Positions 40,301-53,293 of a DNA stretch of 64,000 bases are shown here, in pieces (positions within the stretch are counted from its first letter, which is position 1; each line of letters begins with the position of its first letter). Below the pieces are notes generated by a model. It was not told where the DNA came from and ran no database searches. It saw only the letters and a program-made list of their open reading frames with translations. Both the position numbers and the translations under genes were made by a program. Where the stretch lies: assembly GCA_944472135.2 (NCBI GenBank), contig OX235270.1, positions 122,651,842-122,715,841 of the forward strand. Reading direction: 5' to 3'. This DNA comes from Trichobilharzia regenti. Its lineage: Eukaryota > Platyhelminthes > Trematoda > Strigeidida > Schistosomatidae.

Positions 40301-42333
40301 GTTACTTCTTTGTTTTACTCTCACAATTACAAACACCAACTTATCTCCATGACGGCTGTAATCTATTTTTTTTTTCCTTCACCATATCATGTAGAAAGAA
40401 CATTATATTCAATATTTTTAAACATGTTAGGATTTCTATACCACATTGCCAATACTGTGTGACACAAGCCAACGGCAATTTTCACTTGTATTGTTATTAT
40501 TATTACTACCCTAGCTGTTATCATTATTATTGCCATTTCCATTTTATATGCTGCATGTTTTTGACACTACCTCTATTGTAAATGTGGAAATTTTTCTGTG
40601 TGATTAATTTTTATTTATAATTTGAGGAAATTAGATGCAATGTTGTGATTAATGCTGAAAATTCCAATCTGTATCACAAGTACTGTTTTTGGAATAAAGT
40701 AAATCATTATTATTATTATTATTATTATAAATTATAATACCTGATAAGCGGTTCATGCTTGAGAGTTTTTGGGATTTATTTTATGGAATTCATATTTTTG
40801 AAGAATAAGTCCAGGTGCCTAGTGATTTCCGGAACACTAGTGGTTGGCGTAAAGAGTTTTATCTACTCATATTAATGAGTGGTATTCATCACTGTTACAC
40901 AATTACGTCGATCATAATTACAAAATTTGTAAGTATCCATGTAATCATGTCATTCCTGAACTTACATGCTTACCCTTATATGCACACCTTTGTTAAAACC
41001 CAGCCTGAGAGACTTAAATCCCATCAGTAACTACCGAACCAGCTAATATTCCCAAATAAAAAATTATGCCTTCAATAGTTACGAAAATAAATAATCCTAA
41101 TTCATGATTAGTTTTACTAACGGTTATACTGCAAAATAATGATACAAATACGCTCTCTTTCACCTTTCTAACTGATGTATTTGTAATTTGCTCTGTTTAA
41201 TCAGTGCATGTGGTTTAGGTTCAACTCCATGCGGACGTGATCCGAAACGTCACTAGAATTTACTGGCTGATGATAAGCAGGAAATATAGAGATGGTTGGG
41301 AGTGCGGTGTGTAACCCCACCGCCACTAGTTAAACTTCGAAAAGCTCACAGCCCTATATTCCACTATGATTCCAAAAGAATCACACTGCATAGGTGAAAT
41401 AGGTTATTACATTTATTGAACGCGACGCAGATGGGGATGCAAAAGGCAAGAGTGAATAAAGAAGAAAAGACCTTCTTTGCTGCGAAATCACTGTGAAAAT
41501 CTACAGCACCCAGTATGAAGAACAAGATACAGAACTTCAACCCTAATGTCAAGTCAGTATTTTTATATTGTTCATAGGCTTGACTTACGCTTCACAGAAA
41601 GCACTTCCAACTGCCTGCTGGTGACTTGCATCATTAGCTCCTATCGTCGGCTCTATACTGAAGATTAGACGGCCAGAAACTATGAGCAGTAAGGAGCTCT
41701 AGTAGCCAACCAATCCAGAACCTGTAGCCCAAACAATATGCAGGAGGAAATGAAAACACAATGGGGAGGTTATTCAGTGACACCAAGAGCCCGGCCCTTC
41801 AATGGAACCTGAATGGAAAGCTGGCGATGAATTAGGAATCCCTCCAGGATGACATGCAAGAGATAGTGTAGGAAGGGAATGAAAGCTCATGGACAGTTGT
41901 GGAGCTAGCTACAAAAGACTTCCCAGAACACAGTGAAATGAACATTTCCTGTTGAAGGTCTATATTTCACTGGGAACCAGAAAGAATAATAGTAATAAAC
42001 TAAGTGATAAGAAATCTAAAATATAGGATTTTGTTTCTTTCATTACGAAACAGTTACGTTTCCCCTGATTTATTTCGGTTAAAACGATCCAATTTTTCAG
42101 ATGTTAAAGTGGACTAAAATCAATCTAAAATTACACCTTAACATAAATTTTATCTCTTAACTTATAACTTTAATATATAACTGAAGCCAGTTACAAAAAC
42201 TATTCAAAAACTTTCGTTCATGCAGAATCACAGTAAATCTTTTGACTAATTTTAACGTAATCTTCGTCTTTAAAAGTCGAGAGTGTCGGACAGAAAAGAA
42301 TCGAAGCATAAATATGATTATCATGTGCACCAT

Positions 42334-42379
<46 letters not shown>

Positions 42380-45300
42380 TGCAGCATGCCGTACCACAGA
42401 CAGCCTAAACTTAGACTAATCTTGGCTAAAGTGGAATTAATTAATTAAAAAAGAATTAAAGACAAAATTCATACATATAAAATCACTGCCTATTGCTGAA
42501 GTCCCAGGTAGACAGATGAAGATTTCCTGGCCTAGGTTCTCAGAATATTAAGGATTAGTGGTTGCAGACGCTTATTGAGCCTTCTCAGAATCAGCCACAG
42601 TCAATTTATTCACTCCATACTATCTTACTGATCATGAAAGTCTTCACTAATCCTCATTTACCTATTCCCTCTTCAAGTTCATTATCATTCACTGTATTTC
42701 CTCTACTTTTGTTTGAAAGTCTAACGACCTGAACTCATGCACTTCATTCATCAAACAATACATATTAATTCTGTGAAATTTCTGTGAACTGAAACACTGA
42801 TAGCAGGCTTACAACTACATTTATAACAAGTCAGTCGTGTATCGTTACAGTTTACATTAAAGTAATAATTAAATGATCATACTTTAATTTAATTTCGACA
42901 TTTCTGAGGTAACGGACTGATTTATTAAATAAGATAAGAAATTTGCCAGCTTCAAGAAATATCTGTATTTTCGTCATAGCATATTAAAACAAATTGTGTC
43001 ACAATATAAAAAATGAAATTATAGGTATAGTAATACTTTCTAGACTCATCGTAAATTTAACACTGACACGACTCAAGTGTTCTCGTGAAACATTTAAAAA
43101 TAAACCGTTGTTTCAAAAGCATACTTTGCAACAGATTAGCATGCGAATGTGCTTAGACGGCTGGTTAAGAAAGGCTCTTTTTTTTATCTTGAGGTTAAAA
43201 GTTCCCAAGAAATAAAACATTTTGTCAACAGCTGCCTTCACAGATTCATAGTGGAGATCAGATGGCTGGTTGGAAACAAATAGCAACAAGAAACTCCGAG
43301 AACAAACCAACTAAGAACCTATCGCTCAATGCTGAGGAGACTGTCGAATGACACAGATTACCAAGCCCTCTAGTGGAACCCGAATCAAATACAACGAGTG
43401 GGTCATCCAAGGGTGATATTGAGAAGATCGTGTCAGGAGGAGATGAGAGACTATGGAAGATCATACGCCCGGCTATAGAGGATAACAGAAAATGAAACAA
43501 AAGTGGAAGTGTACTGTTGCAGCCCTATGTTCCACTCGGTACCCAAGGGAACAATAATAATATAATTCCTGATTTTATATACATGTATACGCATATACAT
43601 TTATGAATAGCATTCGACCTTATAGCACCGTTTTGTCCCAATAATCATATATTAATCGGCGAAGAATACACACAACCAAGATATGAACATTAATCACACG
43701 AACAGCGAAACAGTGTTTCATTTGAAAGAAAAAATATATGAGAAATAACTTACACCAGACACATCATTTTCCAGTTCTCCCAAATTTGAAGTCGCTTATA
43801 ATATAAGAAAATATAATAGAAATATCGGTGAACACTAAATATTGATTGGTAAAAATGTAAAATCAGCGATTAGATTTTAATTCAAATACAATGTCGTTTT
43901 TTACAAAAAAAAACTGTTCTGAAATATATTTATGTTGCAGTACAAATTTACTGATTTAGAGTCACTTATATGAGGTGATTAGTTTTATTATACTCCTTTC
44001 AAAACCACTTTCTGACTGTGAGTTTCACTTCTGAAACTATAAGGTATAGATTTGTATTCATTTTCTATTCTGTAACTTCCCTACCAAAGCTCAGAAGGAC
44101 GTTGTTAAAAACACTGACAGTGTTCTATTTGGAGTTGAAGATAACCTTCCTTGTTTAGCCACCTCCATGTCCGTACAAGGGAACAATAAAGGTGTAAGTA
44201 GCTCTAAGGTAGTGTGATACATACAATGTCTGCCAAGGGAATATTATGCTCACATATTCCCTCAGTTCAATCCCACATACAATATATCCATTTGAACATT
44301 CTATTTAATGCTAGACAAAATACATTTCCCATGGTTGTATACTGCATTAACAAAAGAATACTATGCATATTTGAACATTCTATTTGATGTAAACCAAAAT
44401 CACACGGTCAGTGATTGGCTAACGAATATATTAACTGTAGATATATAACCAGCGGTTTGATTCTGTCTGTCTGTCTGTCTCTGTCTGGATTCAACATAGA
44501 ACTTGGCACCGAAGTGCATCAGTTCGAGTTGCCACGTTACAAATAGCACACAGAGGTAGACAAGAGGATGAGCGAAGAGAATCAATACAGTCTGACAAGT
44601 ATAATAGTGAAACAGAATGGGTAATGGTAGAAAGGAATATGAAAGATTACAGAGACTGGATACATCTGCGCTGACCACTGACAACGATTTTGAGCCATGT
44701 CACATAGTGTCTCCAGACATTGATTCCTAGAGTCCCGAGGGCCCCAACCCGGGAGTCTGCATCTCCCTACCTGACTCAGTTTAACTGTCAAGGATTTCAT
44801 GGATTGATGAGGCCATGTTTTTGTTTGGCCACCACTGGCTCTTTTCCAACCTTCACCTATATCAGCTAGCAATGCCCGTCGGGGGAGGCGGTGGTTAGGC
44901 ATGCGCAGCACGTGACCTAGCCATCTTAGTCTATGTAACTTTATAGCCTCGTCGATTGATTTTCCCTCTTTGCCCAACACTCTACGCCTAACGTCAACAT
45001 TACTTACCTTATTAAACCACCTAACGTGAGACAGAGATCGCAGACATCTATGATCGAAAGCAGTCAACCTTTTCATGTCTTCAACGCGTATTGGCCATGT
45101 TTCAGAGCCATAGAGAAGGACGGAGCGAACTGTTGAGCAGTACACACGTCCCTTGGTTGATAACCGGATGTCAAGCCTACGCCAGCGGTTTGATTACTGA
45201 AAAACATACTTTGGCTTCTGTGTCTTGCCTTCTGTTGTTACAGCTCTATTCTAGAACCCTTAATTGACTTTCGTCACTCAGTCAACCCAGACTATGATTT

Positions 45301-48300
45301 TAAAATCATCTATTAAATTGTCTTTAACTTGCTGCATTTTTTTAAGACAGCACAGGCACTGGGTATTCATGAATTCAAATCAGGCTGCTGAGTACAAAAG
45401 AAGTAGGTGGAGTGCGTATTTCAACCTTGGTAGTATAATAGAAAGGCTGGATAAACATTTATTTTGATTTAGTTGATTTAATCTGTTTTACCTTTCTCTT
45501 ACTGTTACTAGTGTAACTTTTATTTTTACATTGAATAGTTTCCGGTATTATTTCACCTGTCCTATTTATTATTTTAAATCAATACAGTTTTTGTATTGTT
45601 AAAATCCATTATATCAGAATTTTTATTGATCTTACTAATCCTTTCAATTTGACACCCCTTTTCAAGCTCCATACATTCTCTGAACAGTTTTGTGTGTGAA
45701 ATTATTTGCTTCATTTTCACATTTCACTATCCCCAACGAAGTGTTGTTTCTTATAAATCAGGTATATATGGTTGCACAGCTAGATGATAAATTTAGTGAA
45801 GAGTCTGCTTGCCGAATATTATGTTTTTAGTGTGAAGATGAACGTCTACAACTATCTGGACAACAGGCTGAGCCAACATCTTGTAAGTGTTTCAGAGTCA
45901 AGCATAAAAATGTTGACTCTGAACGATAAGTAGGTTTACTTTGACTGTATGCACTCATCAGTGATCGGAAAAGATAATGATACACGATCATGTGTGTAAT
46001 AACTGCATAAATTGTAAATGTGCATTTATTAAGTTAAATTATTATTGCATTCATGTAGGAAAAATAGATGGATTAAAACAATCACAGTGCATTTCATACC
46101 CTCATCTCTATTCAAGAAAATCCATTTATATTTTATATACTGATCTGGAAAGGTATGCACAGCTATATCTGAGAATCTTTCAAGCATTTTGTGTTCTTTT
46201 GTATTCCTTAAAATTGATATGAATTCTCTAAGATGTTCATTAGTTTCGACGTTCATTTCATAAGAACTTTTCCTCACTGATACAGTCAAGCAGTTCAAGC
46301 ATTTTATCTTATAAATGAAATTGCATAGAGAGTCTTACAAAAATGTATCCATGTAAGAACACTGACTGACAGCCGATTTATTTCAGAAAGCTTGTGAATA
46401 ACATCCAAATGTACACAGAGAGAACTTAATCAACATTTCATGAACGCCCAACACATAATATGCACATTTTACACTGACTTGTCACTGGGATGTGACTGTG
46501 ATTATAAGTCTAGTCATAGACCTAAGTTTCGTATTTGTCGATACCCATAAGTAAGGCGTATATGCAATTTGGTGACTCGAAAGTGCGTTATACACTGCTG
46601 CAGTTAAAGACGTTACTGACTTCCTGTAGTACTGTAGTGCTTACACTGATCAGTTACTGAAGCATTCCAAAATAGCTGAGTGGTAACGTATCTGACTCAA
46701 GTGTTGATTGACGCGGGCTCGACAGACCATCACTTCCTTCAACGTTGCAGATACTCCTTACTGGCTGACAAGTGTCGAAAGACGCGAAACCGAGGTCAAG
46801 AGTTTCCTGCATATCGCCTCCGATTATGTTATAATGTGCACACTGTTACAAACTTTTTTCTGATGTGGTGTGGAAGTATCCACAAGGTAAACTTTTGATC
46901 GAGTTACCATATATAAAGACTGGTTATCGGAAATTTCTAGTTTGTTGTTACTCTTATAAAGTGATTAGCGGTTAAATAGGAAAATGTGAAAGAAAACAAA
47001 TCGTTTTTATTCGCCGGTAAAAAGACATTTTAAATTGTTAATTAAACCTAAACTTAACTTAAACACCTATAAATATGCTTTATATTTTCAGTTTTCGTTT
47101 AATTTTTATTATTTAAAAGTTAAACAAATAACTTAGAGAATTTAAAAACGAATATCATCGACTGTTCAGCATAACTTTGTGTGCATATTACCTGGTCTAC
47201 ATTTAAGTTTATATAGTTCTTCCTGAGTTTGATTATATTGAATTTGCAATGCATGTAATTCTTTTTCAAATCCTCTTTTCATTGCTTCTATATCACGCTG
47301 AAATGAATAAATAAGAAAAGAGTAAATCAGTTATCGATACAGATCATCACAAAGTACAACTATTACATAAATCCGTGTCTGCAACACCTATCGGTCTCTG
47401 GAGTCCAGCATCGCATTCAGGCCCAAAAATTCGGCAAACGTTGGATACCGGTATGTCTATGTTCTAAAATCTGTTGAAAGCCAAAGATATGATCAATACA
47501 CTCTATTTCTGGCTTAAAGCCTGAACTGCTTTCCCAGGTTTGCTCCTCTTAAATACTGTATTCACCAACTTTCGTCACTTATGACGTAGGCGTGACTTAT
47601 GACTATCGAACAGTGGAAGTGTGTACTGCTCAACATTTCGCTCCATCTTCCTCTATGGCTGTAAAGCGTTGAAGTTTAAATTAGAAGATTCGAAGAGGCT
47701 AGTTGGCTTTGACCACAGATATCTGCGTTATATCTCCTGCGTCAGGTAAGTGGTGTAGGCAGATCAATGTCAGGTCATTGACTTCCTCGTCCAGCAGAGA
47801 TAGGATTAGGCTGAATAGTGTTCTTCATGGTGAAATCAAAACATGATATCAATCCATAAAGTGTTTGACGGTTAATTTAAGTTATGTACGTAGGTTTGAA
47901 CTTGGTTGTGGACCCCGAGACAATGAGACCTACTGGCTGGAGACTGTTTCAAAATCATTCTCAGTGGCGCGGATGCATTTACTCTTTGCAATCTTCCAGA
48001 TCAGTTAAGTTCTCGTGTTTTCCCAAGTAATAAATCTTTCTCTGGTGCATTGTCTATCAAAGTTCTTCTGGGTTTTTTTTCTTTTTCTCGACTTCATGTG
48101 CCATGTGGAATGCAGCAAGCTGAACTGCTGCACTTCTTTACAAAAATCTGAAATGTATCCTGGTCAGTCAGTCAGTCAGTATTCTACTCTGAGAAGTGTG
48201 AAAACTTATAAATGAAGCGTGGTAAAACACTGAGATTTAACTACATATTTTAATCTAATGGTACGCTTAGTTAGTATTTGCCGTTCATTCAACTTATTTA

Positions 48301-51078
48301 AATCATAAATACAAAGTTTTTACATGAAAAATGTAAAAGAATAACTGTGGAAGTGTGAACTGTTCTCAAGTATTTTAGTTTAACGGAGAGAAGTGATTTT
48401 ATAGTCAGCCAGACAGAATAAGCAAACTACTCCCCGTTAACTATGATTATCAACAAATAATATGCATAGGATAAAATACGTGTGTGTGCGCGCACATTTT
48501 CGGATGACAATCCGACAGCAACAGGTGTAAATATATATAATAACTGGTGACACAAAAATATCTACCAGGAGAAATGATGGAACGATTCAGTGATCTATTT
48601 TTCGTAAGCAGACATAGAGTAGACAATATCTTCATTTCACCAGTTTTGTTCCTATTCAGTATAAACGTTTCCTATTGAGTGAAATGTTTGTCCTCAAGGG
48701 CCCGAAAAACATGCACGAGTGACACAGTGATGGATGAGTTTCGACATATACATTCAGTTTTATTACCTAAGGGTTATCCGAAAAACTTTATCACTTGTCA
48801 CAGTAAAGAAAGACGACATCTCGAAAAGACGGCTTCTCTACCAAAGAAAGCTATCCATTCGAGGGTGACCAGATTATGCAGTTGACAGCTCAAAGACTTC
48901 AGTCAGCCATCAAACGCACATTCTACGCCGCATCTCTTCCTCTCACATGCCAAACATTTTCTATCCCAGTATCTACGATTAAAGGACGAAATTCTGTGGA
49001 CTCTACTTCAAACTGTATCTACAAGTTCACCTGCAGCTGCGGTGACACCTACATAGGTAGAACCAATAGAATGTTCCAATATTGTCCAAAAGAACATGTT
49101 CCAAAATGGTTACTAAATCATATCGAAAATCCCAATGCGATTAATCTGAATAGAAATTCAGCATCATCCATTGCAAAACACTTATTAATGTCAGGTCACA
49201 AAACCAATGCTGTTAATGTCTGTTTCATAATTATTTCACGTAACTCTATTTCAAGCTTATTGAAGGTGATCGAAGTACTTTGGATTAATCACATACAGCC
49301 TAAACTGTGTGTACAAAAAACATTAGACTTCAATCTTCGCCTACCATGGACTACATGACCAATTTAAATTATGATTGTTCATTAGTATGTAGTTTTGTTT
49401 TTTATTTAACTGAGTAATTGTCATGAACTTTATTTTATCATTGTTAACCATGTTAGTTGTAAAGCGGTTGTAAAGAAATGATACCACTCAGGTCTACCTA
49501 TAAGTCATCTTCATACAAGTTCACATTATTTCATGTACTATACGATTGTAAATTTCAGTGTTTAATAAAGTCCGAGTGACTCCTGTAAAAGTGTGGCTTA
49601 TACGGCAAAAGGTGTTTTGATTTTTTGAATTACAGTTGATGTGTTTTGCCGAAACACTTAAAATGTCTAACGTTATAGAAAATGTTTTTTTTTTCATAAA
49701 TTATTACGGTAATGTAATGAATTAACATATTGATAAAGTGTTCACTTTTGACTGCTACTGTTTCCTTAATTATGGATAATTTCTATCTCACGTATGTGTA
49801 TTTCAGATATCCTGTTGAAATGTTAGGTAACAGTAATACTCAAAACTTAATTTTATGCATTAGTAGTTTTGAATGATTGTTGAATAGAGAATATTCTTTT
49901 CGATAGCTTCATCATTCGGTCCTACAGTTATATGTATATATATATATACATGATGATGGAGTTATCGAAAGAATATTCTTTGTTCAATAATCAATCTTTT
50001 GAAACTTCGAATGGTTTTCTTTAATCAATTTTGAGTGCGTTGGTGGCATAGCGGTAAAATGCTTGCCAACCACGCATGTGATTTGGAGTTAGATCCCCGG
50101 CCGACGCATTCCTTTACCTTGCTAAGCCAGCAATAAGACTGGTAAAGAGGGAAGGTTAGGCATGAGGCTAGCAACCCCACCCCATAAAAATAAACACCAC
50201 TGCTACAGAAACTTCAAGCCTCTAGCTTGAAGCCGTACGTTCCACTGGGAATGGAAAGGAATAAGAAATAAAAAAATTCAATTTTGAATGAACTAAATTC
50301 AAGATTGATGAGTGTTCACTGTTCCTGCTGATGACCCAGTCTGATTATTCAACAGAATTTCTCGAAATTATTTACTGGTAAAATGAAATGTATGATGCTA
50401 TAAAGACGGCCTATAATTTAAGACGTCAAAAAACAACATACGACACAGAGAAAACTAAAGAAAACATGACATTTACTGCATTTCAAAAAGAAGAGTTCAA
50501 AGTGAACGCCTTGAATATAAAATTCAAAGTTATCTAAAATCATAAACGTTGGAATAAAACTAACTTATGTCAGTGAAAAATATTCAAAATTCAATTAATT
50601 TGTCTACCATTAAAGAGAAATATTGAATCTCATGAATGGTTATTTTCAAGTGTTAGTTTGTATGGATTTGATTGGTTTCAGGATTTCATCATGAACTAAA
50701 ATCGGTCAGAGGACTATTGGAAAACTAGACAGCTTTCTCCCCCCCCCCAGTTTGGAACTCTTCAGGAGTACACACTCACCTGGGTCCAAACCCGGGATCT
50801 CGTAGACCACTAAGTTACTGGGCAAAAGAAGATGGGATTCATGGACCACTGGACAGAGGCCCGGTGGCTTAATGGTCTACGAGTTCACCTCGTACCAGTG
50901 GGTCCAGTGTTCGAACCCCAGTGCGTGCGTACTACTGAAAAGTCCCAGACTGGAGTGAAACAGCTGTCCAGTACTCCAGTGGGGATTTTCCAATGGTCGT
51001 CTAACCGATGTCAATTCATTATGCTTATTTTGTTATCTTGAAACACTTCGATCACGGCTGACCAGCACTTCATATAAG

Positions 51079-51123
<45 letters not shown>

Positions 51124-52466
51124 CAGCTGGCGAGCTTTAACTTCATTAAAAGGGGTAACCCACCAGGTGCTTTAGCCCAGCTATCTAAGTGGGAAGAGAG
51201 ACACCGGAAAATTTGAATTTGTTTCCACTGGTTAAATACACAAATGATAAATGTTGATAAATACAAGCAATACACCATATACAAGTTGAAATGTGTCCAA
51301 CAAGCTAATCTTCCAAAAACAGTAACTTTATTCACATAAAAAGTGAGATTTGCTGAACTAAACGTTTCAGTATATTCATAGTGTTTTTGATTTATGCAAA
51401 TAATTTTACTGTTTATTTTAGAATACACAGTAAGCATTTAAATATTTAGTAATAAGGAACTATCAAATTATTAAATTGATTTGAGTCACTCGTGTAATTT
51501 TGGATTCTCAGTTTATCCTTTCTGGAGGCCGTCACCTGGGTATTATCTGAATGCCAAGTGAGTAGTGGTATTCCCGCTGAAATTCAAATAGAGTGGCAGT
51601 TGTCTCAAACATGAAGGTATTAATCCGTAGACCTCTGGAGTACGACAGCGACTTCTTAGGTAGACCTACCTTACACATGATTGATTATCTCAGGCCGTAC
51701 ACTTCATATCGTATCACATTAACATTCTAAAAGAATGGCGATGATGTTATATTAAAAGCATTTGAAAGTGATGTGGCATAAAAAAGTCACTCAACAATTT
51801 TCGGGTCAATAATAATATAAGACATATTGCTAGTCTTTTCAAATACATCAGAATAAATGTGTCCAAATACTAGTTCACACATGATCCTTTGTCTTTTTAA
51901 TGATTTAGCGAAATGGTCTAATACTATCTATCAGTCCAATTTTTGACAATTCACAAGCAGTTTTCCTAAAGAGAGTAAGTGTCGAATTCAGTGACTGCAC
52001 ACTTAGAGTTTTAAATATTTCTACTTTTCTTGCTAGTGACTGATGCCTAAGCAGAATATCATTCACTGGATAATTTTGAATAGCGTCATAAACGGTTAAA
52101 TTATCCAAGTATTTATGGCTGCGTCTGTTTGATAGGGAAAAGAAATAGGATGGGAAAAAAAATAGGAAAGATAATGCTTACTCTGTGCTCTTCTAATAAT
52201 TGTGTATGCCAATCTGATTCATTAGTTCCCTTTGTGGCAATGTCAACGTCAAATCCGATTGATTTCACTGGTGAGTTAGAACGATTTGGAAGACTTGGAG
52301 TAACAGATTTCAGTTGTTCTAATAGTGCTCTTACATCACGTTCTAAAGAGGCACTCTTAAAGAGAAAAAAATAAATTCATGATTTATGCTTACACAAAAT
52401 AACACAGAAAAAAGTGGAGAAAGAAAAGTCAGCTTACATATACTTATTTGAATAAAGCAACCACGT

Positions 52467-52512
<46 letters not shown>

Positions 52513-53234
52513 GGCTATTCTTCAGAAACGCAATAATCCCCCGTATATAACTGATAGTCATATGGTGAGCGATAACTAATACCTTGGCACCTCTAGCAAA
52601 CTTGCATATAGGGATAACTCGAAAAACCATACCTCTAGAGCAACTGTTCCTGACAATCCCACTTTTTGACCAGAAAGGTCATTAAGGTAGCGATAATCCT
52701 ACGGTAACAAATTAAACTGTTCATACTAAGTTGTCGGTCTGAATATATGGTTGAATATGGTTTGACAACAGCCTAGTGTTCTCATAAAACCACACCTGTA
52801 CTACAGTCATGTTACCTTCCTTTTTTGAAGAGAAGGGGTCAGTAAAGGTTAGCTGTAGAAAGGGCGCATCCTGTCATACCCTACAGTGGTCCGCAGCTGA
52901 CTGCAGGTTTTTTGTAAGTACCGCTGCTTCAAGGAAGTACTCATAACTTCATACTATGTTAAGTAAGTCTGCGAATCAGCTTGAAAAGTAGAGGAAATTT
53001 AATCAAACTGAGTTTATGAAACTTTACAGACACGTCAGTAGTATATGAGAAGAGGTTCATCGGTATAAAAACATCAAATAGCAATGAGATACATTTGGTG
53101 TCAGAGAAGGCAAATGGTATAGCGTTGTGAAGATAAATGGGAGACGTGAAAGGAATACAAAGAAACACATTATGAAGTACCACAACACGAAGATCTGTGC
53201 AAATTGTGCCTTGTAAATAAGATGTACATAACTT

Positions 53235-53293
<59 letters not shown>

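Noticed and set aside
46029..46298. 89-codon minus-strand frame (ending HECNNNLT) as an extra DZIP1 exon
   Set aside because: Exons 3 and 4 already join in phase; the frame lacks good splice borders and family resemblance.
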